Shown here one piece after another: positions 22,493 to 29,757 of a stretch of DNA of 49,883 nucleotides. The translations under genes and the position numbers were made by a program. The DNA lies in IMG/VR virus record IMGVR_UViG_3300033997_000126, positions 1 through 49,883 of that record. One strand, given 5' to 3'. Positions within the stretch are counted from its first letter, which is position 1; each line of letters opens with the position of its first letter. The notes under the pieces are model-generated. The model did no database searches, was not told where the DNA came from, and saw only the letters and a list, made by a program, of their open reading frames with translations. The stretch comes from a virus.

Positions 22493-23035
22493 ATGGCACA
22501 AAGAGGCGTTAACAAAGTCATCCTGATCGGCAACCTCGGGCAAGATCCCGAGGTCCGATACATGCCCAGCGGTGGGGCAGTCACCAACATCACCCTGGCC
22601 ACCAGCGACACCTGGAAGGACAAGCAGACCGGTGAGCAGAAGGAGCGCACCGAGTGGCACCGGGTCGTTTTCATGGGCCCGCTGGCAGAGATCGCTGGCG
22701 AGTACCTGAAGAAGGGCTCGCAGGTCTACGTCGAGGGCAAGCTGCAGACCCGCAAGTGGCAGGACCAGAGCGGCCAGGAGCGTTACACCACCGAAGTGAT
22801 GGTCGACGGCTTCAATGGCGTGCTGCAGATGCTTGGTGGAAGGCCGGCGAACGACAACCAGCAGGGCGGCCAACAAAACAGGGCCCCTGCGCAACAGCAA
22901 GGCCGATCTCCGCAACAGAACGGGCGATCTGCGCAACAGCAGGGCGGTTATGGCCGCCAGGCACAGCAGCCGCAGTCTGCCCCGCCGGTTTACAACGAAC
23001 CGCCGATGGACTTCGACGATGACATCCCGTTCTAG
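22493..23035 (+). CDS. ssb: Single-stranded DNA-binding protein
   Basis: 180 residues. An OB fold at 1-112 ([40 protein letters not shown]) with near-bacterial SSB sequence, a Gln/Gly-rich linker of about 55 residues and the acidic tip MDFDDDIPF, which recruits SSB partners. AGGAGG precedes the ATG. It is followed by a terminator and is the last gene of this transcription unit. Confidence 0.96.
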   Translation: MAQRGVNKVILIGNLGQDPEVRYMPSGGAVTNITLATSDTWKDKQTGEQKERTEWHRVVFMGPLAEIAGEYLKKGSQVYVEGKLQTRKWQDQSGQERYTTEVMVDGFNGVLQMLGGRPANDNQQGGQQNRAPAQQQGRSPQQNGRSAQQQGGYGRQAQQPQSAPPVYNEPPMDFDDDIPF

Positions 23036-23073
23036 GGCCGGTGTGCACTGCATGTAAGTAAAGCCAAGAATAG

Positions 23074-23096
23074 AGCCCGCCTTTGTGCGGGCTTTT
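23074..23096 (+). terminator. Intrinsic terminator after ssb
   Basis: Stem AGCCCGC/GCGGGCT (23074-23080 with 23087-23093), six-base loop CTTTGT, then a short T run. It separates the ssb operon from the promoter at 23109. Confidence 0.7.
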
Positions 23097-23108
23097 GGTG
23101 CTGTTTAC

Positions 23109-23137
23109 TTGCGTTATACGCCTGTTAGGCGTAATCT
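23109..23137 (+). promoter_or_regulatory. Promoter with TACGCC-N5-GGCGTA operator
   Basis: -35 TTGCGT (23109-23114), 17-bp spacer, -10 TAATCT (23132-23137). A perfect 6-bp inverted repeat, TACGCC (23117-23122) and GGCGTA (23128-23133) with spacer TGTTA, fills the spacer. This is a third operator type in the phage. The helix-turn-helix protein at 23339 is a natural candidate for autoregulation here. Confidence 0.6.
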
Positions 23138-23186
23138 TGTTTCCATAGAGCGAAGGGCATACGCCCAGCTGAACGGAGATACCAAG

Positions 23187-23342
23187 ATGACCTACGAACA
23201 AGCCTGCAAACTGATCGGATGCCGCAGCGGTGACCTGGAGCGCGCCAAGAGCCTCGCAGCGTTCACCCTGCGCACCGTCACCCCCTCCTGCCCGCTCCGT
23301 ATCAAGGTCGCCGCAAAGCTGATCCTGGAGAAGGCTGCATGA
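23187..23342 (+). CDS. Small hypothetical protein (51 aa)
   Basis: 51 residues (MTYEQACKLIGCRSGDLERA...), helical, from an ATG with CGGAGAT upstream. First gene after the promoter at 23109; its end overlaps the helix-turn-helix gene by ATGA. Function unknown. Confidence 0.55.
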   Translation: MTYEQACKLIGCRSGDLERAKSLAAFTLRTVTPSCPLRIKVAAKLILEKAA

Positions 23343-23524
23343 CACCAGAAGAGATCAAGCAGGCCAGGGAGTCCCTTGGCCTCAACAAGAAGCAGATGGC
23401 AGAGCGCCTCGGCGTGGATCGCGACACCTATTACAAGTGGGAGGCAGGGAAACAGCGCCTGCCCGCTATCGGCGTCACAGCCATCAAACTGATCACGTCA
23501 GGCGGGGGCCAGCATGAAGCATGA
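23339..23524 (+). CDS. Small XRE-type helix-turn-helix protein
   Basis: 61 residues: EIKQARESLGLNKKQMAERL then GVDRDTYYKWEAGKQRLP, a complete Cro/CI-type helix-turn-helix with little else. It lies between a 51-residue gene and the primase, overlapping both. It may autoregulate the TACGCC operator at 23117-23133 and so set primase expression. Confidence 0.75.
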   Translation: MTPEEIKQARESLGLNKKQMAERLGVDRDTYYKWEAGKQRLPAIGVTAIKLITSGGGQHEA

Positions 23525-26303
23525 TATTCACGCCCTGAAGCGGCGCCTGCCGCTCGCCGATCTCATCGGCAGCGTGGTGCCGCTCAAGAAGCACGGCAAG
23601 GAGCTGAAAGGTCTGTGTCCCTTCCACAAGGAGAAAACACCGTCGTTCGGCGTGTTCCATCGCGACGGCCGTGACGGGTACTTCTGCAACGGGTGCGGCG
23701 CCGGGGGCGACCATATCCAGTTCCTGCAGGACTACTACCAGATCGAGTTCAACGAGGCCCTGGACAAGTTCGCAGCCATGGCAGGCGGTGAGCTCGCCCC
23801 CGCCAACGACAACGCCAAGCAGCGCAAGGGCAAGGCCAAGAGCCAGCCGGTGCTGGAATGGGTGCCGGCGATCGCCCCTGCAGGCGAGCCCGCGCCGACG
23901 TCGCTCTACGTGAACCGCGAGGGCAACTGGGTCGAGACGCCGGTTGTGTCCGCCTGGCCCTATTGCGACCTCGAGGGCAATCTGCACGGCTACACCTGCC
24001 GGGTGGAGTTCGACAAGGCTGACGGCACCCGCGGCAAGGACGTGATCCCGGTCTGCTGGAAGACCAACACCAACACCGGCGAGCAGCGCTGGAAGCAGGG
24101 CGCTCTGCCCGAGCCGCGCTTGCTCTACGGCGCCGAGCTGCTGCAGGCGAACCCGACTGCCAACATCGTCCTCGCCGAGGGGGAGAAGGCCACCGACGCC
24201 GCGCGCCGGCTGCTGGCCGGTCTCCCGCTGCTGGTGCTCACCTGGCCGGGCGGCTGCAAGGCCGTCGACAAGGCCGACTGGTCGATGCTTGCCGGTCGCA
24301 AGATCGTCGGCTGGCCGGACTGCGACAGCCAGGCCTATGCCGACAACCACCCCCAGGCCGGGGAGCTCAAGCCATACCACGAGCAGCCGGGCATGGCCGC
24401 CATGCTCAAGATCGCCGAGCTGGTTGGCCAGCACGGTGCCGCCATGCGCATCGTCGCCGTGCCGGGCCCTGGTGGCGCGTGGCCGAACGGCTATGACCTG
24501 GCCGATCTGGAGGCTGACGGATGGACCGGCGAGCAGGTGATGGAATACCTCAAGCAGCAGCTGCGCTCACCCGGGGAGATCCTGCCCCAGCCCGAGCCAG
24601 TGCCGGCCAACGACAACGAGCCCCCTCCCTATGACGAGGCGCCTCCCTACGACGAGAGCCAGGCATACCGAGACGAGGAGACGCCGCCACCGGAGTACAA
24701 CGACCAGCCGGGGATGCCGTTCAGGCTGCTTGGCGTGAACAGGGGCTACTGCTACTACCTGCCCAACGACGTGTCGCAGATCCTCGAGCTGTCGGCGAGC
24801 GCGCACACCAAGCTGAACATGCTGCTGCTGGCCCCGCTGAACTGGTGGGAGTTCCAATTCCCGTCAGGCAAGAAGTCGGGGGACGTGGTCGACTGGTCGC
24901 TCGCGGCCAACGCCCTGATCCAGCAGAGCAAGCGCGTGGGCGTGTTCCGGGACGAGCACATCCGTGGGCGCGGTGCATGGTGGGACAATGGCCGCGCCGC
25001 GGTGCACGTCGGTGACTCGGTGTGGATCGACGGTACCTCGCACAACCTCATCAACATCCCGACCCGGTACATCTACGAGTCACGCCCAGCGTGGAACGTG
25101 AACACGAAGGACCCCCTGCCGACGTCGGAGGCGGTGAAGCTGGATCACATCTGCTCGATGCCGACGTGGGAGAAGCCGATCTCGGGCAAGCTGCTGGCCG
25201 GCTGGTGCCTCATCGCGCCGATCTGCGGGGCGCTGTCCTATCGGCCCAGCATCTGGATCACCGGTAAGTCAGGGTCGGGCAAATCGACGGTCATGGAGCT
25301 CATCATCTGGCGCATGGTCGAATCGGTCTGCCTCTACGCTGCGAGCAGCACCTCAGAGGCAGGCGTTCGCCAGGGCCTCGAGGCCGACGCGATCCCGGTG
25401 GTGTTCGACGAGATCGAGAGCGAGGGCAAGAAGCAGAGCGAGCAGGTGCAGGAGATCATGAAGCTGCTCACCCTGTCGGCCACCGATAACGGGGCGGCCA
25501 TCTACAAGGGCAGCAGCAACGGCAGGGCGCAGGCTTTCCGGATCCGCTCCATGTTCGCCTTCGCGTCCATCGGCGTGAACATAAGCCAGCACGCTGCGCG
25601 CACCCGGGTAAGCGTGCTCTCCCTCACTCCCGACCCGGACAAGGCCAGGGGCGTCGAGAACTTCAACCGCATGCTGGAGATGATCGACGAGACCATGACA
25701 CCGGAGTGGGTGTCGCGGATGCACGCCCGGGCCATCAGCATGATCCCGGTCATTCGCCACAACGCGCGTGTGTTCGCCGAGGCCGGGGCCATCGTGCTGG
25801 GCATGCGACGCCTGGGCGACCAGATAGGCACGCTGCTCGCGGGCGCCTACGCGCTCTACAGCTCGAACAAGATCACCCCTGAGAGTGCCCGCAAGTGGCT
25901 CGAGGAGCAGGACTGGGCCGAGGAGCGCGCCATCCAGGACCAGAACGACGAGCAGATGTGTCTGGCCCATATCTTCGGGCATGTGTGCACCGTCAGCGGC
26001 AATATGGGCCCGCGTCAGCGGTCCATAGGCGAGATGGTGAACTTCCTCGCAGGGCTGGAGCGTGACTACGACGTGACGCGCAAGGAGGCCGAGGAAACGC
26101 TGCGACGGCTCGGGATCATCGTGTCCGAGAGGACGATCCAGGTGGCCAACTCGCACCGGGGGCTCGAGCGCGTGTTGGCAGGGACGCAGTGGGAGAAATC
26201 GTGGTCGCGGACGCTGGCCCGCATAGAGGGGGCAGTGAAGGTCGACAAGACCGTGAGCTTCGGAGGTGTGAAGTCGAAGTTCGTTACCGTGCCGATCGAG
26301 TGA
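23514..26303 (+). CDS. Primase/helicase replication protein
   Basis: 929 residues. CHC2-type zinc finger at 35-61 (CPFHKEKTPSFGVF ... FCNGCG), a TOPRIM-like region (IVLAEGEKATDAARRLLAG, WPDCDSQAYAD) around 220-275, a Pro/Glu/Tyr-rich linker (about 365-395), and a C-terminal helicase with Walker A GKSGSGKST (near 583) and Walker B VVFDEIESE. It would start and unwind replication in the manner of P4 alpha protein, which also binds iterons. The iteron region immediately downstream supports this. A terminator follows the gene. Confidence 0.9.
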   Translation: MKHDIHALKRRLPLADLIGSVVPLKKHGKELKGLCPFHKEKTPSFGVFHRDGRDGYFCNGCGAGGDHIQFLQDYYQIEFNEALDKFAAMAGGELAPANDNAKQRKGKAKSQPVLEWVPAIAPAGEPAPTSLYVNREGNWVETPVVSAWPYCDLEGNLHGYTCRVEFDKADGTRGKDVIPVCWKTNTNTGEQRWKQGALPEPRLLYGAELLQANPTANIVLAEGEKATDAARRLLAGLPLLVLTWPGGCKAVDKADWSMLAGRKIVGWPDCDSQAYADNHPQAGELKPYHEQPGMAAMLKIAELVGQHGAAMRIVAVPGPGGAWPNGYDLADLEADGWTGEQVMEYLKQQLRSPGEILPQPEPVPANDNEPPPYDEAPPYDESQAYRDEETPPPEYNDQPGMPFRLLGVNRGYCYYLPNDVSQILELSASAHTKLNMLLLAPLNWWEFQFPSGKKSGDVVDWSLAANALIQQSKRVGVFRDEHIRGRGAWWDNGRAAVHVGDSVWIDGTSHNLINIPTRYIYESRPAWNVNTKDPLPTSEAVKLDHICSMPTWEKPISGKLLAGWCLIAPICGALSYRPSIWITGKSGSGKSTVMELIIWRMVESVCLYAASSTSEAGVRQGLEADAIPVVFDEIESEGKKQSEQVQEIMKLLTLSATDNGAAIYKGSSNGRAQAFRIRSMFAFASIGVNISQHAARTRVSVLSLTPDPDKARGVENFNRMLEMIDETMTPEWVSRMHARAISMIPVIRHNARVFAEAGAIVLGMRRLGDQIGTLLAGAYALYSSNKITPESARKWLEEQDWAEERAIQDQNDEQMCLAHIFGHVCTVSGNMGPRQRSIGEMVNFLAGLERDYDVTRKEAEETLRRLGIIVSERTIQVANSHRGLERVLAGTQWEKSWSRTLARIEGAVKVDKTVSFGGVKSKFVTVPIE

Positions 26304-26322
26304 TCATCGGCACCATCATAGA

Positions 26323-26344
26323 AACCCGCTTCGGCGGGTTTTTT
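26323..26344 (+). terminator. Intrinsic terminator after primase
   Basis: Perfect 8-bp stem AAACCCGC/GCGGGTTT with a TTCG tetraloop and a run of T. It lies 20 bases after the primase stop and insulates the origin-like region from early transcription. Confidence 0.9.
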
Positions 26345-26354
26345 CATGCCCAGC

Positions 26355-26671
26355 GGTAACGAAATGGCTTTTCGTCACCCTCAGTTACCCCGTCCGTTAC
26401 CCCTAAAATCTCGCGTAAGTCATTGATTACCCGCCAAAAAGCCGCCAAAGGTAACGAGGTAACGGAAAATCAGCGGAAAAATATACTCATATGAGGGAAA
26501 CACATGTGCACGAGGCTTTGCCCAGTGTGCGCGCATGCGCGTATGTGTGTTCATTTATATATATATCGTTACCTTTGTAGTAGTAGTAGTAGTAAAGCGT
26601 TGAATTCATTGGAAAAGTAGGGGTAACGAGAGAGGTAACGACAGGGGTAACGAGAGGTAACGAGCGTTACC
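26355..26671. other. Putative phage replication origin with iterons
   Basis: GGTAACG occurs at 26355, 26450, 26458, 26622, 26634, 26646 and 26656, and its complement CGTTACC at 26395, 26567 and 26665; GTTACC at 26384 is a partial copy. The block 26622-26663 has four GGTAACGA units at 12-, 12- and 10-bp steps. Between them lie AT-rich segments (26481-26495 and 26553-26567, TTTATATATATAT) suited to melting, and a TAG microsatellite (26578-26594). No gene fits 26304-26727. It follows the primase/helicase directly. This is the layout of an iteron-controlled origin bound by a replication initiator. Confidence 0.75.
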
Positions 26672-26727
26672 CTTGGTTCCAGAGCTCCCGCAGGGCTAAG
26701 ATCCAGCCAATTACACAGGGGGCAACC

Positions 26728-27474
26728 ATGATCACTATCAAGGCTCAAGACGACCTGGACCGCATCAAGCGCCTCATGGGCGATAACATCACCAGGCATA
26801 TCCCATACGCCACCGCAGTGGCTCTTACCGAACTGGCCAAGCGCGTGCGCACCAACGAGATCGCGGTGATGCACACCAGGCTCAAGCAGCCGACCCGCTG
26901 GACCATCAACAGCCTCTACACCCGCAGGGCAGATTGGCGGAAGCGTCCTATCGAGGCGCACGTCTGGTTCAACGACTATGGGGCCAAAGGCACACCCGCC
27001 GAGAAGTACATGCCCTACTCGGTCTATGGCGGACAGCGGAAGCACAAGCGCTTCGAGAAGGCCCTGATCGCAAGAGGGCTCATGCAGCCCAGTCAGTTCG
27101 TCGTACCGGGATCCGGTGCGCAGATCGACTCCTACGGCAACATGTCCAAGGGGCAGATCGTCAGGGTCATGTCAGGGCTCAAGGCGTTCAGCGAGACAGG
27201 CTACGATGCCAACGCCACCAACAGCGCACGCAGTCGACGCAAGGGCAACGCCTCCAAGTACTTCGTCGCCACCATCTCAGGACAAGCAGGGGTGTGGGAG
27301 CGAGTGATGTCCGGCTTCGGTGATGGGGTGAAGCCGATCATGCTGTTCACCGATGCATCGCCCTACTACCGCAAGCGCTATCCGTTCTTCCAGGTCGCCG
27401 AGAACATCCAGCGCAAGTGGTACTTCTTCGAGTTCGAAAAGGCCTTCAACCATGCGTTGGCAACTGCGAAGTGA
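26728..27474 (+). CDS. Putative tail/neck protein, gpZ-like
   Basis: 248 residues. IPYATAVALTELAKRVRTNE is followed by a basic, beta-rich body and FFEFEKAFNHAL at the end. The start recalls the Minor_tail_Z/neck-type proteins (helix with Ala-Leu-Thr and Lys-Arg-Val), but similarity is thin. It is set apart from the other tail genes, between the origin and the late promoter. Could equally be an unrelated structural or DNA-associated protein. Confidence 0.4.
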   Translation: MITIKAQDDLDRIKRLMGDNITRHIPYATAVALTELAKRVRTNEIAVMHTRLKQPTRWTINSLYTRRADWRKRPIEAHVWFNDYGAKGTPAEKYMPYSVYGGQRKHKRFEKALIARGLMQPSQFVVPGSGAQIDSYGNMSKGQIVRVMSGLKAFSETGYDANATNSARSRRKGNASKYFVATISGQAGVWERVMSGFGDGVKPIMLFTDASPYYRKRYPFFQVAENIQRKWYFFEFEKAFNHALATAK

Positions 27475-27779
27475 GGCAGGGCAAGGCCATGACAGGGGGA
27501 GGGGCAAGGGCAAAGGCACCTGCCACCCCCCCCCTTCAACGGGTCCTTCCTGCCGCCCGACGCGCACGGGGATTTCGAGCCCCGCAATATCTCTATAGAC
27601 TGGCCGCAAAACGGGTTGTCACGACGCTCAGCGTGACCCTAGCGGTGCTCCGGTGAACCAACAGGATCCGAGTAAAGCCGCCGTGACATCGCAGTAAAAC
27701 GCCCCGGATATACTTGGCGCGAGGGTTGTCAACTCGCTACAATGCACGTTGACAACTATCGAACCGGCTGGGGTGACAC
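27475..27779 (+). promoter_or_regulatory. 305-bp control region with late-type promoter
   Basis: No convincing gene (a 55-codon frame at 27489-27656 lacks a ribosome site). It holds a G-rich tract (27495-27510), nine C in a row (27526-27534), and near the end a promoter-like TTGGCG (27714-27719)-N18-TACAAT (27738-27743). A 9-bp inverted repeat brackets the -10: GTTGTCAAC (27725-27733) and GTTGACAAC (27748-27756). It probably controls the ParB/methylase and packaging genes. A cos site could also lie here, but I cannot identify one. Confidence 0.6.
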
Positions 27780-29135
27780 TTGAAACGACAACTCGCCATG
27801 GCTGAGCGCATCGAGCATTGGCCGCTCGAGCGACTCAAGCCGTACTCTCGCAATGCCCGGACACACTCGCAGGCGCAGATAGACAAGATCGCCGCCTCGA
27901 TCGCTGAGTTCGGTTTCACCAATCCCATCCTCGTCGACAGCTCCGACGGCATCATCGCCGGTCACGGTCGCCTGATGGGGGCCCAGAAGCTGGGCATGGA
28001 TACCGTGCCGGTCGTGGTCCTGGACTACCTGACCGACTCCCAACGCCGCGCCTACATCCTCGCCGACAACCGGCTCGCCCTCGACGCGGGGTGGGACGAG
28101 GAGATCCTGGCCGCCGAGTTGGCCGACCTTGAGGTGGACGGGTTCGACCTCGAGCTGACCGGGTTCAGCGACGAGGAGCTCGCCGACCTGATGAGCGACG
28201 AGGACATCCCCACAGTGCTCGACGAGGACACCGTCAACGCGGTGCCAGAGGTTCGCCCCGAGCCGGTGAGCCGGCTGGGCGACGTGTGGCTGCTGGGCAA
28301 GCACCGGGTGATGTGCGGCGACAGCCTGAGCATCGACCAGGTGGAGCAGCTGATGGGCGGCGCGCTCGCCGACCTGCTGCTGACCGACCCGCCCTACAAC
28401 GTGGCCTACGAGGGCAAGACCGCCGAGGCGCTGACCATCGAGAACGACAGCATGGCCGACGGCGACTTCCGACAGTTCCTCCGCGATGCATTCGCAGCGG
28501 CCGACGCCGTGATGCGCCCGGGCGCCGGGTTCTACATCTGGCACGCCGACAGCGAGGGATTCAACTTCCGGGGCGCCGCTCGCGACGTCGGTTGGAAGGT
28601 TCGCCAGTGCCTGATCTGGAACAAGAACGCCTTCGTCCTCGGCCGCCAGGACTACCACTGGAAGCACGAGCCGTGCCTCTACGGCTGGAAGGAGGGCGCC
28701 GCCCACTACTGGGGCAGCGACCGCAGCCAGACCACCGTCCTCGACTTCAACCGCCCGAGCCGCAACGCCGAGCACCCGACCATGAAGCCGGTCGAGCTGT
28801 TCGAGTACCAGGTGCGCAACAGCTGCCCGCCTGGTGGCGTGACGCTGGATCTCTTCGGCGGTAGCGGCACGACCCTGCTTGCCTGCGAGATAAGCGGCCA
28901 CGTGGCCCGCCTGATGGAGCTGGACCCGCGCTACGTCGACGTGATCGTGGTGCGCTGGCAGGAGGCAACCGGGCGTACCGCCCACCTCGAGGCAACCGGC
29001 CAGTCCTTCGCCGATCTCGAGACCGGCCGCGCCAGCGATGTCAACGTCGCCCCGTTCCCTGGCTTCATGACCGCAGGGCGTCCATTCACCGAGCAGCCGG
29101 CCAACGACAACGGCGCCGTCGACGAGGTCGCCTGA
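27780..29135 (+). CDS. ParB-domain DNA methyltransferase
   Basis: 451 residues. The N-terminal ParB/Srx-like domain (LKPYSRNARTHSQAQIDKIA, ILVDSSDGIIAGHGRLMGA, ILADNRLALDAGWDEE) is fused to an N6/N4-type methylase: DPPY near 203 (LLLTDPPYNVAYEG), then LDLFGGSGTTLLACE near 355 and MELDPRYVDVIV. The TTG at 27780 with GGGGTGA upstream is preferred; an ATG at 27798 lacks a site. Such fusions usually stand next to terminase and may mark DNA for packaging or protect it. Confidence 0.9.
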   Translation: MKRQLAMAERIEHWPLERLKPYSRNARTHSQAQIDKIAASIAEFGFTNPILVDSSDGIIAGHGRLMGAQKLGMDTVPVVVLDYLTDSQRRAYILADNRLALDAGWDEEILAAELADLEVDGFDLELTGFSDEELADLMSDEDIPTVLDEDTVNAVPEVRPEPVSRLGDVWLLGKHRVMCGDSLSIDQVEQLMGGALADLLLTDPPYNVAYEGKTAEALTIENDSMADGDFRQFLRDAFAAADAVMRPGAGFYIWHADSEGFNFRGAARDVGWKVRQCLIWNKNAFVLGRQDYHWKHEPCLYGWKEGAAHYWGSDRSQTTVLDFNRPSRNAEHPTMKPVELFEYQVRNSCPPGGVTLDLFGGSGTTLLACEISGHVARLMELDPRYVDVIVVRWQEATGRTAHLEATGQSFADLETGRASDVNVAPFPGFMTAGRPFTEQPANDNGAVDEVA

Positions 29136-29150
29136 CGGCGCTGATCGCTT

Positions 29151-29753
29151 ATGCCGATGGAGCAAATGGGCCTGCGCGAGTTTGGGCGCTGGGTCGACAA
29201 ATCAGGGGAGGCGGTTCGCAAGGCGATCGCCTCCGGCAAGATCCCGCCGGACTGCGTCGGGGAGAAGACGCTCAGCTCCGGCCGCAAGGTGCCGGTCATC
29301 ACCAAGCCGGAGGAGGCCCGCGTGGCCTGGGGTCAGAACGTGGACCCCAACCAGGTGCGCGACAAGCAGGTCATGAGCCAGTCTCGTGCCGCGGCGCATG
29401 CCAGGGCCAAGGGCGAGGAGCCGGCTCCGCCTGCAGGCGGTGGCGACGATGAAGGCGCTCAGGCGCTCACCGCCGGCAAGGGCATCCCGACGATCGCCCA
29501 GAGCAAGGCGATCACCGAGGCCTACAAGGCCCGCATCACCAAGCTCGAGTACGAGGAGAAGGTCGGGAAGCTGGTCAACGCCGACCAGATGAAGATCCGG
29601 CTGGTGAACATGATCACCGCCGCCAAGAGCAAGCTGATGGGCGTCCCGAGCAAGGCCAAGAGCCGGATCCCGACGCTGACCGTCCGCGACATCGAAGAGC
29701 TTGAGACGCTCGTAGCCGAGGCCCTGGAGGAACTATCCGTTGGAGGTCGATGA
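29151..29753 (+). CDS. Terminase small subunit (Nu1-like)
   Basis: 200 residues. The N-terminus has a winged-helix look (MGLREFGRWVDKSGEAVRKA), as in DNA-recognising small terminases, then a disordered Ala/Gly segment (100-125) and a helical C-terminus that ends in LEELSVGGR. The position directly before the GpA-type large terminase is the main evidence. It would recognise the packaging site (cos in lambda). Confidence 0.8.
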   Translation: MPMEQMGLREFGRWVDKSGEAVRKAIASGKIPPDCVGEKTLSSGRKVPVITKPEEARVAWGQNVDPNQVRDKQVMSQSRAAAHARAKGEEPAPPAGGGDDEGAQALTAGKGIPTIAQSKAITEAYKARITKLEYEEKVGKLVNADQMKIRLVNMITAAKSKLMGVPSKAKSRIPTLTVRDIEELETLVAEALEELSVGGR

Positions 29754-29757
29754 TCTG

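Noticed and set aside
26578-26594. TAG microsatellite as a CRISPR or coding repeat
   Set aside because: It is a plain trinucleotide run of 17 bases within the origin-like region. No CRISPR-type repeat/spacer pattern was seen anywhere in the window.
27489-27656. 55-codon frame before the late promoter
   Set aside because: No ribosome site, low-complexity Ala/Arg sequence, and it crosses a C9 tract. Kept only as part of the control region.
27756-29165. 469-residue open frame opposite the ParB/methylase gene
   Set aside because: Antisense shadow of a gene with clear domains; composition dominated by Val, Gly, His and Ala.
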